The notes: generated by a model from the sequence alone, not told the origin. A stretch of 53,810 nt of DNA from Lachnospiraceae bacterium (GCA_019423745.1 JAHZAV010000005.1:57987-111796); one strand, 5' to 3'. Numbered from the stretch's first letter, positions 32,623 to 42,170 are shown. Translations and numbers: made by a program.

Positions 32623-34835
32623 TCTTCTTCTCCTCGTGTGGCCTCCACCCATGAGACACCCTTATCAACACTTCCGGTGCCTGGCTTTTCAATCAGTTTT
32701 CCATCTTGATATTCATATTCACAGGATGTACGGAAGATTGTATTGCTGGATCCCACCTGGCTGACTGTAAGAATATCTCCATTTTCCAATGTTGTTTCTG
32801 TAAGTTCTATTCTTGTATTATTTAAAAACTTACTCTTCTGTTTTTCACCATTCACATATACTTTACTGTTCTTTGTAAAATTCTGTCCATACAGACTATA
32901 GCCTTCCTCCAGCTTAGGTACAAGATCTGTAACCTTCACATCTTTTACTCCCATCTGCATATGACCTTCTGTAATAGGTGGATTACCATCATATACATAC
33001 TGTTCCCCATACATAATATCATATTGAAGCAGTTCAAGATCAGCAAGGTAGTTTTTCGTCTGCCGACGTTCCTGATGATAGTTGAAAATTGTTCCCGAAT
33101 GAATATCCAGTCTCTCCAAAACATCTGCCATGATCTGGTAGGATGGAATATTACGGTCTTCTTTTTCCAGCCCAATATTATCCCAAATCACATAATTTGT
33201 ATTGTAAAGATAACGGCTCTTCAGATCCTCTGCCTCCAGCCCCATTGTAGGAAGATGATCTCCATAAAATACAACAACTGTAGGCTCTCCTCTTTCCTCG
33301 ATTTTTTCAACCAATTTGCCTGCAAAGGCATCCATTTCATATACTTGATTTACATAGTACTCCCATTTATTCTTGGTAGCCTCATCTTCAATGCCTTCTA
33401 CTTTGATCTTCGGATTTTCAATCACCTGTTCTTCTGGATAATCTCCATGCCCCTGAACACTTACCCCAAAGACAAAATCCTGCTGTTCTGTCGTATCCAT
33501 TGCCTCCAGAATGTGGTCGATCAGCACATCATCCTTAGCCCAGCCATTCTCTGTTGTCTGGAGGATATTCATAAACTCCTTACTAGTAAATGTATCAAAT
33601 CCCATCTGATTATACACTTCTGCACGACTGTAAAAATTACCTCCGTTATTATGAAGTGCATGAGTCCCGTAACCAAGAGCAGAAAGGGCAGAAGCAGCGC
33701 TTTCCGTTGGCTGATACTTTGCAATCGTCTTATAAGGATACTCTCCAGGGCCAAAATAGCGCATATTCATTCCGGTTAACACTTCAAATTCTGTATTGGC
33801 TGTTCCCGCTCCGACAGATGGTACCTTGAAATATCCTGAAGAATATTTTTCATACATCGCATGAAGATTTGGACAGGCATCTTCAGATGTTGTAAAAAAT
33901 TCCGCCTCATCCACATCAAAGTAAGATTCCAGCTGAATAAAAATAATATTAGGGAGCTCTTCGTCAGAACGTCCTGTTTCACATTTTGTTATCTCCCCAT
34001 TATTACTAATTTCCGCCATAGTTTTTTCACTGTATCCGTTTGGCTCATCAATTCCGGTATTAAATAAACTTGCCATAAAGCAGTATGGCAAACCATAGTC
34101 TTCATAAGCAAACGCAATATTCCCAAAATAATTGGATACAACCCGCTTATCTAATGCCACCTGTGAAATAAATGTATAAGCTCCAAAACATGCAATAACA
34201 CCTATGAGCGCTATAAACCGGTGCATTTTCCCTTCAAATTGGCCACCACGGCGCCACATAGAAACAACCCATAAAACAACTGCTACTATACCAACTATCA
34301 GGACGATTAATTCGAGTGGATCAAAATAATTATCTATCAAAGATACTGCATCTTCTGCAACCTTCAAGTCTTGCGCATTGAAAGGGGTCACTCGCTTAAT
34401 CAGCATATAACCATTAGCAATTCCAAGTGCAAGCCAGAGAACACTGATAATAATTCTGGCAAAAACTCTTCTCCGCACCAGGTAAACTACTGTAAATGTC
34501 ATGAAAATCATAAATGCATTATATAAGAATACCAAAGGTGAACCAACCATATAATCCCAGGCTTCAAAAGCAGAATGTCTGGAAATAGCCTCTATTACAA
34601 AATTAATGATACATGCCCAAAAGGCATGGAGCAATAATGAAATTCTGTTCATAGCAGCATAGATTGGCTGCATCTTCCTGGCGAACGGTCCATTTCTTCG
34701 CTCTTCCAGTATCCGTTCCCGGCGTTCCTTTTTCTTTCGGTGCCACTCTTTTATATCTTCTTTTTTCAAATGTTTTAACTTTGAAAAAGTGCCTTTGATA
34801 TCTGGTTTTTTCAAATGAATTCTTTTCATTATCAT
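32619..34835 (-). CDS. LTA-synthase-family sulfatase-like membrane enzyme
   Basis: 738 residues. A basic cytoplasmic N-terminus (1-55), five membrane helices (about 62-84, 101-121, 125-145, 173-194, 206-224), then a sulfatase/alkaline-phosphatase-fold domain (about 294-600): E303 in IIFIQLESYFD, probable nucleophile T345 in VGAGTANTEFEVLTG, and YGDHLPT metal ligands. The last 90 residues are a beta-rich IPT-like domain. LtaS-type enzymes transfer glycerol-phosphate to teichoic acid or glycolipid outside the cell. Two Met codons (34835, 34829) are possible starts. It lies 34 bp after valS. Confidence 0.88.
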   Translation of the reverse strand: MIMKRIHLKKPDIKGTFSKLKHLKKEDIKEWHRKKKERRERILEERRNGPFARKMQPIYAAMNRISLLLHAFWACIINFVIEAISRHSAFEAWDYMVGSPLVFLYNAFMIFMTFTVVYLVRRRVFARIIISVLWLALGIANGYMLIKRVTPFNAQDLKVAEDAVSLIDNYFDPLELIVLIVGIVAVVLWVVSMWRRGGQFEGKMHRFIALIGVIACFGAYTFISQVALDKRVVSNYFGNIAFAYEDYGLPYCFMASLFNTGIDEPNGYSEKTMAEISNNGEITKCETGRSDEELPNIIFIQLESYFDVDEAEFFTTSEDACPNLHAMYEKYSSGYFKVPSVGAGTANTEFEVLTGMNMRYFGPGEYPYKTIAKYQPTESAASALSALGYGTHALHNNGGNFYSRAEVYNQMGFDTFTSKEFMNILQTTENGWAKDDVLIDHILEAMDTTEQQDFVFGVSVQGHGDYPEEQVIENPKIKVEGIEDEATKNKWEYYVNQVYEMDAFAGKLVEKIEERGEPTVVVFYGDHLPTMGLEAEDLKSRYLYNTNYVIWDNIGLEKEDRNIPSYQIMADVLERLDIHSGTIFNYHQERRQTKNYLADLELLQYDIMYGEQYVYDGNPPITEGHMQMGVKDVKVTDLVPKLEEGYSLYGQNFTKNSKVYVNGEKQKSKFLNNTRIELTETTLENGDILTVSQVGSSNTIFRTSCEYEYQDGKLIEKPGTGSVDKGVSWVEATRGEEE

Positions 34836-34869
34836 CCCTTGCCTTTTTGTAATCTATTCTGATTTTTTA

Positions 34870-37533
34870 TTATTTGGACATCTTAGCCTGCAAACCTGCA
34901 AGTCTTTCCCGAACCTGCTCCATCATCTGCTGATATTTTTCCAGTTTGTCCCGTTCTTCCTGCACTTTTGCTTCCGGGGCTTTGCTGACAAATTTTTCAT
35001 TATTAAGCATGCCATTTGAACGTGCAATTTCTTTTGTCAAACGAGCTTCTTCCTTCGTCAATCTTTCAATTTCCTGTTCAAAATCAATCATATCCTCAAG
35101 CGGAAGATATGCTGTTGCATCCGGAATTACTACAGATACTGCATCCTCTGCAATGCCTTCTTTATCTTTCTGTACAATAAATTCACTTACATTTGCAAGA
35201 CGAAGTACTGCATCCTGTAAAAGTTCAAATCCTTCTCTTAGCTCATGATCATCACTTACAACATAGACCTTAATCTTTCTTCCAGCTGGAACATTCATTT
35301 CTGCACGAACATTGCGCACACCTGTAGCCAGTTTCATGAAGTGTTCTACAATATTCTCAGACTGTGGAAATTCCCAATCTTTTCTATATTCCGGCCACTC
35401 TGACATCATAAGTGACTCTTCTTCCGGAATCAGTTTTCCGTAGATTTCTTCTGTTACAAAAGGCATAAACGGATGCAAAAGTTTCAATGCCTTTTTAAGC
35501 ACCTCACGAAGTACCCATAACGCTGCTCCTGCAGACTCTGGATTTTCCTCAGCATTATACATTCTCTGTTTAACAAACTCAATGTACCAGTCGCAAAATT
35601 CATCCCAGATAAAATCATATACTTTCTGAAGAGCAATACCCAGTTCGAATTTATCCATATTTTCTGTCACATCGTGGATCAGCTTATTACATTTGGACAT
35701 AATCCAACAGTCCGCCGGCATCAGGCTGGAAGCATCCGGCTTTTTAATTTCTTTTCCTTCCATATTCATAAGAATAAATCTGGAAGCATTCCATACTTTA
35801 TTTGCGAAATTACGGCTTGCCTCTACTCTTTCGTTATAGAAACGCATATCATTTCCAGGCGCATTTCCTGTTACAAGTGTCATACGAAGAGCATCTGCTC
35901 CATATTGATCAATGATTTCCAATGGATCAATACCATTTCCCAGGGATTTACTCATCTTTCGTCCAAGTGAATCCCTTACCAAGCCATGGATAAATACTGT
36001 GTGGAACGGTGATTTTCCAGTATGCGCATATCCAGAGAATACCATACGGATAACCCAGAAGAAAATAATATCATATCCTGTAACCAGAACATCTGTCGGA
36101 TAAAAATAATCCAAATCTTCGTTCTTTTCTGGCCATCCCAATGTAGAAAATGGCCAAAGTGCTGAACTGAACCAAGTATCCAGCGTATCCTCATCCTGAG
36201 TAAAATGTGTACATCCACACTTTGGACATTTATCAGGCATTCCTCTGGAAACAACAACTTCACCACATTCATCACAGTAATATGCCGGGATTCTGTGTCC
36301 CCACCAAATCTGACGTGAAATACACCAGTCACGGATATTTTCTAACCAGTGCAGATAAATTTTATCAAAACGTTCCGGCACAAATTTCAAATCCCCGTTT
36401 TTCACTGCTTCGATAGCCGGCTTAGCCAGCTCATCCATCTTAACAAACCACTGTTGCTTAATCAGTGGCTCTACTGTTGTATGGCAACGGTCATGAGTTC
36501 CTACATTATGAGAATGCGGCTCCACTTTCACAAGATAGCCCTGCTCCTCCAGATCCTTAACCATAGCCTCTCTTGCTTCATACCGGTCCATTCCGGCATA
36601 TTTTCCACCATACTGTTCGTTGATGGTAGCATCATCATTCATAATATTGATTTCTGGCAGATTATGCCGTTTTCCGACCTCAAAGTCGTTAGGGTCATGC
36701 GCTGGTGTAATCTTTACAGCACCTGTACCAAATTCTCTGTCAACATAAGAATCTGCTACAATCGGAATTTCCCTGTCAGTTAATGGCAAAAGACATTTTT
36801 TCCCAACAATATCTTTATACCTGTCGTCGTCAGGATGTACGGCAATCGCTGTATCACCCAACATTGTTTCAGGACGTGTTGTAGCAATCTCCAGATAATC
36901 ATCCGTGCCAATAATAGGATATTTAATATGCCAGAAATGTCCTTCCTGCTCCTCATGCTCTACTTCCGCATCAGAAAGAGAAGTTTTACATACCGGGCAC
37001 CAGTTGATAATTCTGGATCCTTTATAGATATATCCTTTCTCATACAGACTGATAAACACTTCTTCTACTGCTTTGGAACATCCCTCGTCCATAGTAAAAC
37101 GCTCTCTGTCCCAGTCACAGGATACGCCCAGTTTCTTTAACTGGCCTTCAATCGTTCCTGCATATTCTTCTTTCCACTGCCAGGTTCTTTCTAAGAATTT
37201 TTCTCTTCCCAGCTCTTTTTTATCAATTCCTTCTTCTTTCAGCTGATTCGTAACCTTTACCTCTGTAGAAATAGCTGCATGATCAGTCCCGGGAATCCAA
37301 AGGGCATTATACCCCTGCATTCTTTTATATCGAATAAGAATATCCTGCAATGTATTATCCAATGCATGTCCCATATGAAGCTTTCCGGTTATATTCGGAG
37401 GGGGCATTACTGTGGTAAATGGTTTTCTGCTTCTGTCTACTTCAGCGTGAAAATACTTATTCTCACACCATTTTTCATAAAGTTTAGGTTCAATCTCTTT
37501 TGGATTGTAAGTTTTTTCCAGATTTTGGCTCAT
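34870..37533 (-). CDS. valS: Valyl-tRNA synthetase
   Basis: About 887 residues. HIGH motif variant PPPNITGKLHMGHAL near the N-terminus, CP1 editing domain with TTRPETMLGDTAIAVHP, zinc-site-like CDECGEVVVSRGMPDKCPKCGC (in part), KMSKSLGNG catalytic loop, anticodon domain and a C-terminal coiled-coil tRNA arm (ERLTKEEARLTKEIARSNGMLNNEKFVSKAPEAKV, in part). AGGAGG lies 6 bp before the ATG at 37533; the 17-codon longer frame is part of the leader. Expression is controlled by the T-box at 37634-37949. Confidence 0.97.
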   Translation of the reverse strand: MSQNLEKTYNPKEIEPKLYEKWCENKYFHAEVDRSRKPFTTVMPPPNITGKLHMGHALDNTLQDILIRYKRMQGYNALWIPGTDHAAISTEVKVTNQLKEEGIDKKELGREKFLERTWQWKEEYAGTIEGQLKKLGVSCDWDRERFTMDEGCSKAVEEVFISLYEKGYIYKGSRIINWCPVCKTSLSDAEVEHEEQEGHFWHIKYPIIGTDDYLEIATTRPETMLGDTAIAVHPDDDRYKDIVGKKCLLPLTDREIPIVADSYVDREFGTGAVKITPAHDPNDFEVGKRHNLPEINIMNDDATINEQYGGKYAGMDRYEAREAMVKDLEEQGYLVKVEPHSHNVGTHDRCHTTVEPLIKQQWFVKMDELAKPAIEAVKNGDLKFVPERFDKIYLHWLENIRDWCISRQIWWGHRIPAYYCDECGEVVVSRGMPDKCPKCGCTHFTQDEDTLDTWFSSALWPFSTLGWPEKNEDLDYFYPTDVLVTGYDIIFFWVIRMVFSGYAHTGKSPFHTVFIHGLVRDSLGRKMSKSLGNGIDPLEIIDQYGADALRMTLVTGNAPGNDMRFYNERVEASRNFANKVWNASRFILMNMEGKEIKKPDASSLMPADCWIMSKCNKLIHDVTENMDKFELGIALQKVYDFIWDEFCDWYIEFVKQRMYNAEENPESAGAALWVLREVLKKALKLLHPFMPFVTEEIYGKLIPEEESLMMSEWPEYRKDWEFPQSENIVEHFMKLATGVRNVRAEMNVPAGRKIKVYVVSDDHELREGFELLQDAVLRLANVSEFIVQKDKEGIAEDAVSVVIPDATAYLPLEDMIDFEQEIERLTKEEARLTKEIARSNGMLNNEKFVSKAPEAKVQEERDKLEKYQQMMEQVRERLAGLQAKMSK

Positions 37534-37633
37534 GTGTTTCCTCCTCATAATTCGCCTGTCAAAATACCCAGGCCCTTTAAACATTTTTTATTCTATGAGG
37601 GGCCGGATACATCAAGAAATTTCTTAATATTAT

Positions 37634-37949
37634 AAAAAATCACCCCTCACTTACAGTAAAGGGCGAATCATTATCCGCGGTACCACCTTCATTTATTATA
37701 CAGAAACGATTTATTGCAACTGAAAAATCTGCTTTTTTCTGCATTTCTCCTCTTGTTTTTTAACGGAAACGACTCCGGGACAACCTACTGTCATAATCCC
37801 ACTTATGATATATTCAGCTGTCCGGCTCCAAAGCTACCTTCCACAGTCTCGATTCCAAACTGCCTTTCAGCCAACGGACAGTTCTCTCTTTTTGGATGAA
37901 ATTTTTCTGTGTACTCCTCTTCTTCATAGCCTTTCTTCTTCATAAGCTA
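37634..37949 (-). ncRNA. T-box leader of valS
   Basis: The minus strand carries the T-box sequence AAGGTGGTACCGCGG (37675-37689), which pairs with the NCCA end of uncharged tRNA in the antiterminator. It is followed by a 10-bp terminator stem (37656-37665 with 37641-37650) and a T6 run. Upstream are a GGAGTA bulge-type element and the GGCTGAAAGGC and CCGGAG/TTCCGTTA segments typical of T-box stems I-III. I could not assign the specifier codon by eye; valine is inferred from valS. Confidence 0.92.
37635..37665 (-). terminator. T-box regulatory terminator
   Basis: CGCCCTTTAC and GTGAGGGGTG pair over 10 bp with wobbles around TGTAA, followed by ATTTTTTAT on the minus strand. It competes with the T-box antiterminator. 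Confidence 0.8.
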
Positions 37950-37955
37950 TTGATA

Positions 37956-37984
37956 ATCATAGCCAGATGAATCTTTTTTGTCAA
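37956..37984 (-). promoter_or_regulatory. Consensus promoter of valS leader
   Basis: TTGACA (37979-37984) and TATGAT (37956-37961) are 17 bp apart on the minus strand; start predicted near 37949. Confidence 0.82.
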
Positions 37985-38026
37985 GCTATTCACTGAATTT
38001 TCATAAACTCTTAAGAACTAAATAAA

Positions 38027-38053
38027 GGACGGAATTTCCCAAAAATCCCGTCC
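38027..38053 (-). terminator. Hairpin after the macrodomain gene
   Basis: GGACGGAATTT (38027-38037) pairs with AAATCCCGTCC (38043-38053) with one A-C mismatch, then CCTTTATTTAG on the minus strand. It is a near copy of the hairpin at 10471-10515 (shared AATAAAGGACGG). Confidence 0.65.
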
Positions 38054-38097
38054 TCATTAAGACTATCCTCAATAATATTGTCCTGTAGACTTCCGTC

Positions 38098-38901
38098 TTA
38101 ACGAAACAATTTTTGATAAATATTCAAATCTTCATCTTTAAAAACGTTAAATATCACTCGTTTCAGTTTTGAACCAGATAAATATCTGTCTACTGTCTCC
38201 AACGCAATCTGCGCTGCCAGTTTATTAGGAAAATGAAATTCCCCTGTAGAGATACAACAAAATGCAATGGATTCCAATTGATTTTTTTCAGCAATGCGAA
38301 GACAGTTAAGATAGCAAGAGGCCAACTCTTCTTCCTGCCTTTTTGTAACCTTTGTCCCTACAATCGGTCCAACCGTATGGATAACATACTTTGAAGGAAG
38401 GTTATACGCAGATGTAATTTTCGCTTTACCAGCAGGCACATCATGTCCTTCTTCTTCCATTATCTTTGCACATTCATTCCTAAGTTGAATCCCTGCTGCC
38501 GAATGAATCACATTATCAATACATCCATGACAAGGCACAAAACAGCCTAATAGCTGCCCATTAGCAGCATTTACTATTGCATCCACTGCGAGTCTTGTAA
38601 TATCTCCCTGCCAAAGTGAAATACGATCAGCATTTTTAACCATACTACATGGGTAATTTTCTGCAACAAATGGCATTTCTTCTATATAAATAATACCTCG
38701 TTCCCGAAGTTCTTCCTGAAGCAATTCGTCCTGAATCTTCAGCAATGTCTCATCCGCTTCTCCCGGCCACCGTACGTTCATCAAACTCCGTAAAAGTCTT
38801 CTTTTTTCCTTTTCATTTACTGGCTCCTTTACTACAGCGTAACCTGGATTTTCTTTTACAAACTGCTGAATCAGCCATGATACTTTCTCTGAATGTGTCA
38901 C
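38098..38901 (-). CDS. Zinc-dependent macrodomain protein-ADP-ribose hydrolase
   Basis: 267 residues from a GTG at 38901 (281 from the alternative GTG at 38943). The macrodomain starts near the middle: ISLWQGDITRLAVDAIVNAANGQLLGC, then the zinc-class insertion CFVPCHGCIDNVIHSAAG, and GKAKITSAYNLPSKYVIHTVGP. The N-terminal 90-residue helical extension with LLRSLMNVRWP is typical of this class. Family members remove ADP-ribose from proteins. They usually sit with a sirtuin (SirTM), lipoate ligase and GcvH-like protein; none is present here, and the upstream neighbour is a DUF1848 gene 83 bp away. Confidence 0.9.
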   Translation of the reverse strand: MTHSEKVSWLIQQFVKENPGYAVVKEPVNEKEKRRLLRSLMNVRWPGEADETLLKIQDELLQEELRERGIIYIEEMPFVAENYPCSMVKNADRISLWQGDITRLAVDAIVNAANGQLLGCFVPCHGCIDNVIHSAAGIQLRNECAKIMEEEGHDVPAGKAKITSAYNLPSKYVIHTVGPIVGTKVTKRQEEELASCYLNCLRIAEKNQLESIAFCCISTGEFHFPNKLAAQIALETVDRYLSGSKLKRVIFNVFKDEDLNIYQKLFR

Positions 38902-38983
38902 GTTTTCTCTGCCCTTTCTTTTTTTGAAATTGTCTCTGCACACACCTCTTTTGTGTCAGACATTCCAATACTACGGATCTATG

Positions 38984-39910
38984 TTACATGAAATCAAAAA
39001 GAGACAACTGATTATCCCGGCTAGATTTCATTTCTCGTTCCGTAATTGTTTCATCCCCTTGAAGGTGACCGATCAGAATAGGAGATTGGGGATCATGCTC
39101 ACTTCTTTTATTCTTTGCGCTGCAAAGACTGGATGTGGCATAGCAATATCTGCAGCCATGAATACATGTATCATACATACCTATATCAATACTTTCGCAA
39201 CAGCCGCACTCTGGTCTCTGACTTTTGTCCTTTTTTAAATCCAGCTTATATCCTAAAATTCCCTCTGCTTTTTTTCGATCAATACAAGCAGCATGCTCGA
39301 TTCCTAAAAAGTTCAAGTTAATCCTTTCAGCACAGGTATATAATGGCAGATTATATTTTGAAGCAATTTTTGCCAGGCCTTTTGCCACTTCCACTTTTTC
39401 TTCATCTTCCAATTCACGAAATGGACATCCCTTATAAGAATCTACAAAACTAAAAATACATCTCGTAGTATATTTATGAAGCCATTCGCAAAGCATTTCA
39501 AATTTCTCCAGATGATAGGACACAGAGTATTTCTCTGTAAGTAAAATGGGATCAAACCGAAAATCCACCCGTTCTTTCCCCAGCCGTTCACTTAACAGAA
39601 TAAAGGTAGCAATTGAGTCTTCTGTTGCAGGCAATCCCGGTTCAATATCTTTATCATAGCCGGTTACTGTCATTTCAAAATAATAAGAATATCCAAGTTG
39701 ATCTATCATACGCAAATATGGCAACATGGGCTCTGGATTTTTTGTCCAGAACACAAAACAATCCACTGTCTTAGGCGACAGACGAACTCGACTTACCTTT
39801 TTTCTATTATAAGGACTTGGCACCAGAATTTCCTCCGCCAGCAAACGGTTCATAAACCACTGGGGATACAGTGCCGGAATATCTGTCCTTCTGCTTGCAC
39901 TGATTATCAT
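38984..39910 (-). CDS. DUF1848 putative radical-SAM-like protein
   Basis: 308 residues. N-terminal ISASRRTDIPALYPQWFMNRL and VDCFVFWTKNPEPMLPYL are hallmarks of DUF1848. The C-terminal cysteine cluster (CGCCESIDIGMYDTCIHGCRYCYA, quoted in part: CIHGCRYCYA) looks like a relocated iron-sulfur site. The biochemical role is not known; a barrel-type radical-SAM relative is the usual guess. GAGAGGG precedes the ATG. It is directly upstream of the macrodomain gene on the same strand. Confidence 0.88.
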   Translation of the reverse strand: MIISASRRTDIPALYPQWFMNRLLAEEILVPSPYNRKKVSRVRLSPKTVDCFVFWTKNPEPMLPYLRMIDQLGYSYYFEMTVTGYDKDIEPGLPATEDSIATFILLSERLGKERVDFRFDPILLTEKYSVSYHLEKFEMLCEWLHKYTTRCIFSFVDSYKGCPFRELEDEEKVEVAKGLAKIASKYNLPLYTCAERINLNFLGIEHAACIDRKKAEGILGYKLDLKKDKSQRPECGCCESIDIGMYDTCIHGCRYCYATSSLCSAKNKRSEHDPQSPILIGHLQGDETITEREMKSSRDNQLSLFDFM

Positions 39911-40019
39911 ATGCCCTCTCTCTTTCTGCCATTAAAAGTAAATGAATTTCTAAAAGTACATATTTATTATAAATTATATCACATACTTTTTTTCAAGAAC
40001 AGGAAAAACCTATTTCTAT

Positions 40020-40048
40020 TTGCACTGTCTTTCTTCCTGCGCTATGAT
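40020..40048 (+). promoter_or_regulatory. Promoter of the S51 peptidase gene
   Basis: TTGCAC (40020-40025) and TATGAT (40043-40048) are 17 bp apart, 32 bp before the ATG. Confidence 0.7.
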
Positions 40049-40079
40049 AGTCTCAGTATTATAAGCGAAAGGATACCCA

Positions 40080-40688
40080 ATGAAAACATTATTTCTTGTA
40101 TCAACATTCCAAAATGTTACTCACATTCTAAAAAAAGTGGAACCAAAACTGAAAAGAAAGCACATTGCCTATATTCCTACAGCTGCCCGCACAGAGAAAG
40201 TTAAAGGCATGGTAGAAGCAGAAATGCTGACTCTATCGAATATGGGAATGTTACCAGAAGAGCTGGATATTTCTACTTCCTCATATAAAGAAATTGATGA
40301 TACTCTATCTAAATGCGATTTTATATTCGTTTCTGGAGGCAATACTTTCTTTCTTCTGCAGGAGCTGAAAAGAACAGGGACGGATAAACTCCTCCATCGT
40401 GAAGTGGAAAAGGGAAAGCTGTATATCGGAGAATCTGCCGGCGCAATTATCACCTCGCCGGATATTGGCTATTCTTCCCTTATGGATCAGCCTGAAAAAG
40501 CTCCACTGCTTACTGATTACTCTGCCTTAAATCTGGTGCCTTTTTATATTGTTCCACATATCAAAAGCTCTTTTCTCGGAAAAGAAGCTCAAATGATCAA
40601 AGAAAAATATGATTCCTGTTTGGAGCTTAAGCTTCTTACAGAACATCAAGCCTTATTGATTGAAAATGAAAAAGTAACTCTTTTTTAA
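40080..40688 (+). CDS. Peptidase S51 (PepE-like) family protein
   Basis: 202 residues with a class I glutamine-amidotransferase-like fold. The nucleophile serine is S119 in YIGESAGAII, preceded by IFVSGGNTFFLLQEL; a C-terminal FYIVPHIKS supplies the probable histidine. Relatives are alpha-aspartyl dipeptidases and cyanophycinases; the substrate here is not known. It is an isolated plus-strand gene with its own promoter and an AAAGGATA ribosome site, converging with the MOSC gene 22 bp away. Confidence 0.88.
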   Translation: MKTLFLVSTFQNVTHILKKVEPKLKRKHIAYIPTAARTEKVKGMVEAEMLTLSNMGMLPEELDISTSSYKEIDDTLSKCDFIFVSGGNTFFLLQELKRTGTDKLLHREVEKGKLYIGESAGAIITSPDIGYSSLMDQPEKAPLLTDYSALNLVPFYIVPHIKSSFLGKEAQMIKEKYDSCLELKLLTEHQALLIENEKVTLF

Positions 40689-40710
40689 ATAATAAGATCT
40701 CATTTATTGA

Positions 40711-41163
40711 TTATTGTGGTGGGAGCTCTGCAATCATTTCCTCTCCAGGAACAAGTTTCCCACCTTTCACTACTTCTGCAAATACACCTTGAGACGGCAT
40801 GATGCATTCTCCCATTCTATGATAGATGGTGCAGTGAGAATGGCACTCTTTCCCAATCTGTGTAATCCTTAACTTAACTGAACCGCAATAAAGCATGGTA
40901 CCCACCGGAAGATTTGCAAAATCAAGTCCTTCTACCAGAAGATTTTCACCAAAAGCCCCGTCTTGTACATTTGCACCCCGCTGATTAAATTCCTTGACAC
41001 GATCGTAAGAAAGCAGACTCACCTGGCGATGCCACTTTCCTCCGTGCGCATCCCCTTCTATTCCAAAATCTTCGATAAAATTTGCTGACAAAACAGGTGT
41101 CTTTTCTACCCCTCTTACTGTACTGATACAAATCGCTTTTATAATTCCTTTTAATTCCTTCAT
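40711..41163 (-). CDS. MOSC-domain protein
   Basis: 150 residues, a single MOSC domain: GIEGDAHGGKWHRQVSLLSYDRV at about 35-57, GAFGENLLVEGLD, LRITQIGKECHSHCTIYHRMGEC with the conserved cysteine region, and the QGVFAEVVKGG end. MOSC domains are sulfur- or metal-sulfur-carrier modules in molybdenum cofactor sulfurases. It is 5 bp from moaA, so a role with molybdopterin is likely, but no other moa, moe or mob gene is in the window. Confidence 0.9.
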   Translation of the reverse strand: MKELKGIIKAICISTVRGVEKTPVLSANFIEDFGIEGDAHGGKWHRQVSLLSYDRVKEFNQRGANVQDGAFGENLLVEGLDFANLPVGTMLYCGSVKLRITQIGKECHSHCTIYHRMGECIMPSQGVFAEVVKGGKLVPGEEMIAELPPQ

Positions 41164-41168
41164 TTCTC

Positions 41169-42170
41169 TTAACCTCCTATTAACGACATTGGCTTTGTTT
41201 CAGTCATATTGGATGGCACCTCAAAACAATGTGCCTTGGCCTTTTGCCATATAGCATCCCTGACTGCTCTCTCCAAATTTTTTCCTGTCCCTCCACGAAG
41301 GATTTCTTTTAAATCTACTCCATCCTCATAGCAAAGACATGTTTTCAAATATCCTTTTGCCGTTAATCGCACTCTGTTGCAACTTCCACAGAATTTCCCA
41401 TGCAAGGCACTGATTAGCCCCACATCTCCCAAAAATCCCGGAATATGATAATACCTGGCAGGACCAAATCCATGAAACTCTGTACTTTCCTCCATATCTG
41501 AAAATGTCTCTTTCATCTCCTGCAGCAATGTTTCATGACTGATGGACCGAATACTTTTTCCAAGTCCTATTGGCATCATTTCAATGAAACGCACATCAAC
41601 TGGTAATTCTCTTGCAAGCAGAGCCATATCCATCCATCCTGAATTCGGAACTATACCTTTATAGTCACTTTCTTTCACCATTTTCTCCCAATCAATAGAA
41701 ACTGCATTTATTTTAATTTTCAATCCTCTATCCAGGGATTTCTCTATTGCCCGAAGAACCCTTTTTACATCTCCTCCTCCGGTAATCATTCGAAAGAGTT
41801 CTTCCTGCCTGGTATCCATACTGATATTGATTCCGTCTACCCCAGCTATTTCCAGCTCATCTAAATAATCTTCTAAAACTATCCCATTGGTAGTAAGGGT
41901 TACCGACTCAATGCCTGGAATGTCTTTCAAGTGACCTATCAGGCCGGTGCATCCCTTTCTAACCAGGGGTTCTCCTCCTGTTACTTTTATATGTCTGATC
42001 CCCAGTTCTGCAGCGCATTTTACAATTGTCAGAATCTCTTCATATGTCAGAATTTCAGCCATAGGAACTGACTCTATCCCTTCTGGCATACAATATCGAC
42101 AACGAAGATTACATCTGTCAGTAATCGATATTCTCAAATAATTAATATCTCTGCCGTACCGATCCCGCAT
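41169..42170 (-). CDS. moaA: GTP 3',8-cyclase
   Basis: 333 residues from the ATG at 42170. Radical-SAM cluster CNLRCRYC is in the ITDRCNLRCRYCMPEG segment; the second cluster is FCGSCNRVRLTAKGYLKTCL near the C-terminus, and the chain ends in GG, the MoaA-specific tail. It catalyses the first step of molybdopterin synthesis. A GGGG site lies 8 bp before this ATG; the frame also starts two codons earlier at a TTG. Cotranscribed with the MOSC gene. Confidence 0.94.
   Translation of the reverse strand: MRDRYGRDINYLRISITDRCNLRCRYCMPEGIESVPMAEILTYEEILTIVKCAAELGIRHIKVTGGEPLVRKGCTGLIGHLKDIPGIESVTLTTNGIVLEDYLDELEIAGVDGINISMDTRQEELFRMITGGGDVKRVLRAIEKSLDRGLKIKINAVSIDWEKMVKESDYKGIVPNSGWMDMALLARELPVDVRFIEMMPIGLGKSIRSISHETLLQEMKETFSDMEESTEFHGFGPARYYHIPGFLGDVGLISALHGKFCGSCNRVRLTAKGYLKTCLCYEDGVDLKEILRGGTGKNLERAVRDAIWQKAKAHCFEVPSNMTETKPMSLIGG

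Noticed and set aside
32961..33779. 272-codon plus-strand open frame
   Set aside because: It is fully antisense to the catalytic part of the LTA-synthase-like gene, has no ribosome site and reads as low-complexity, Ile/His-rich sequence.
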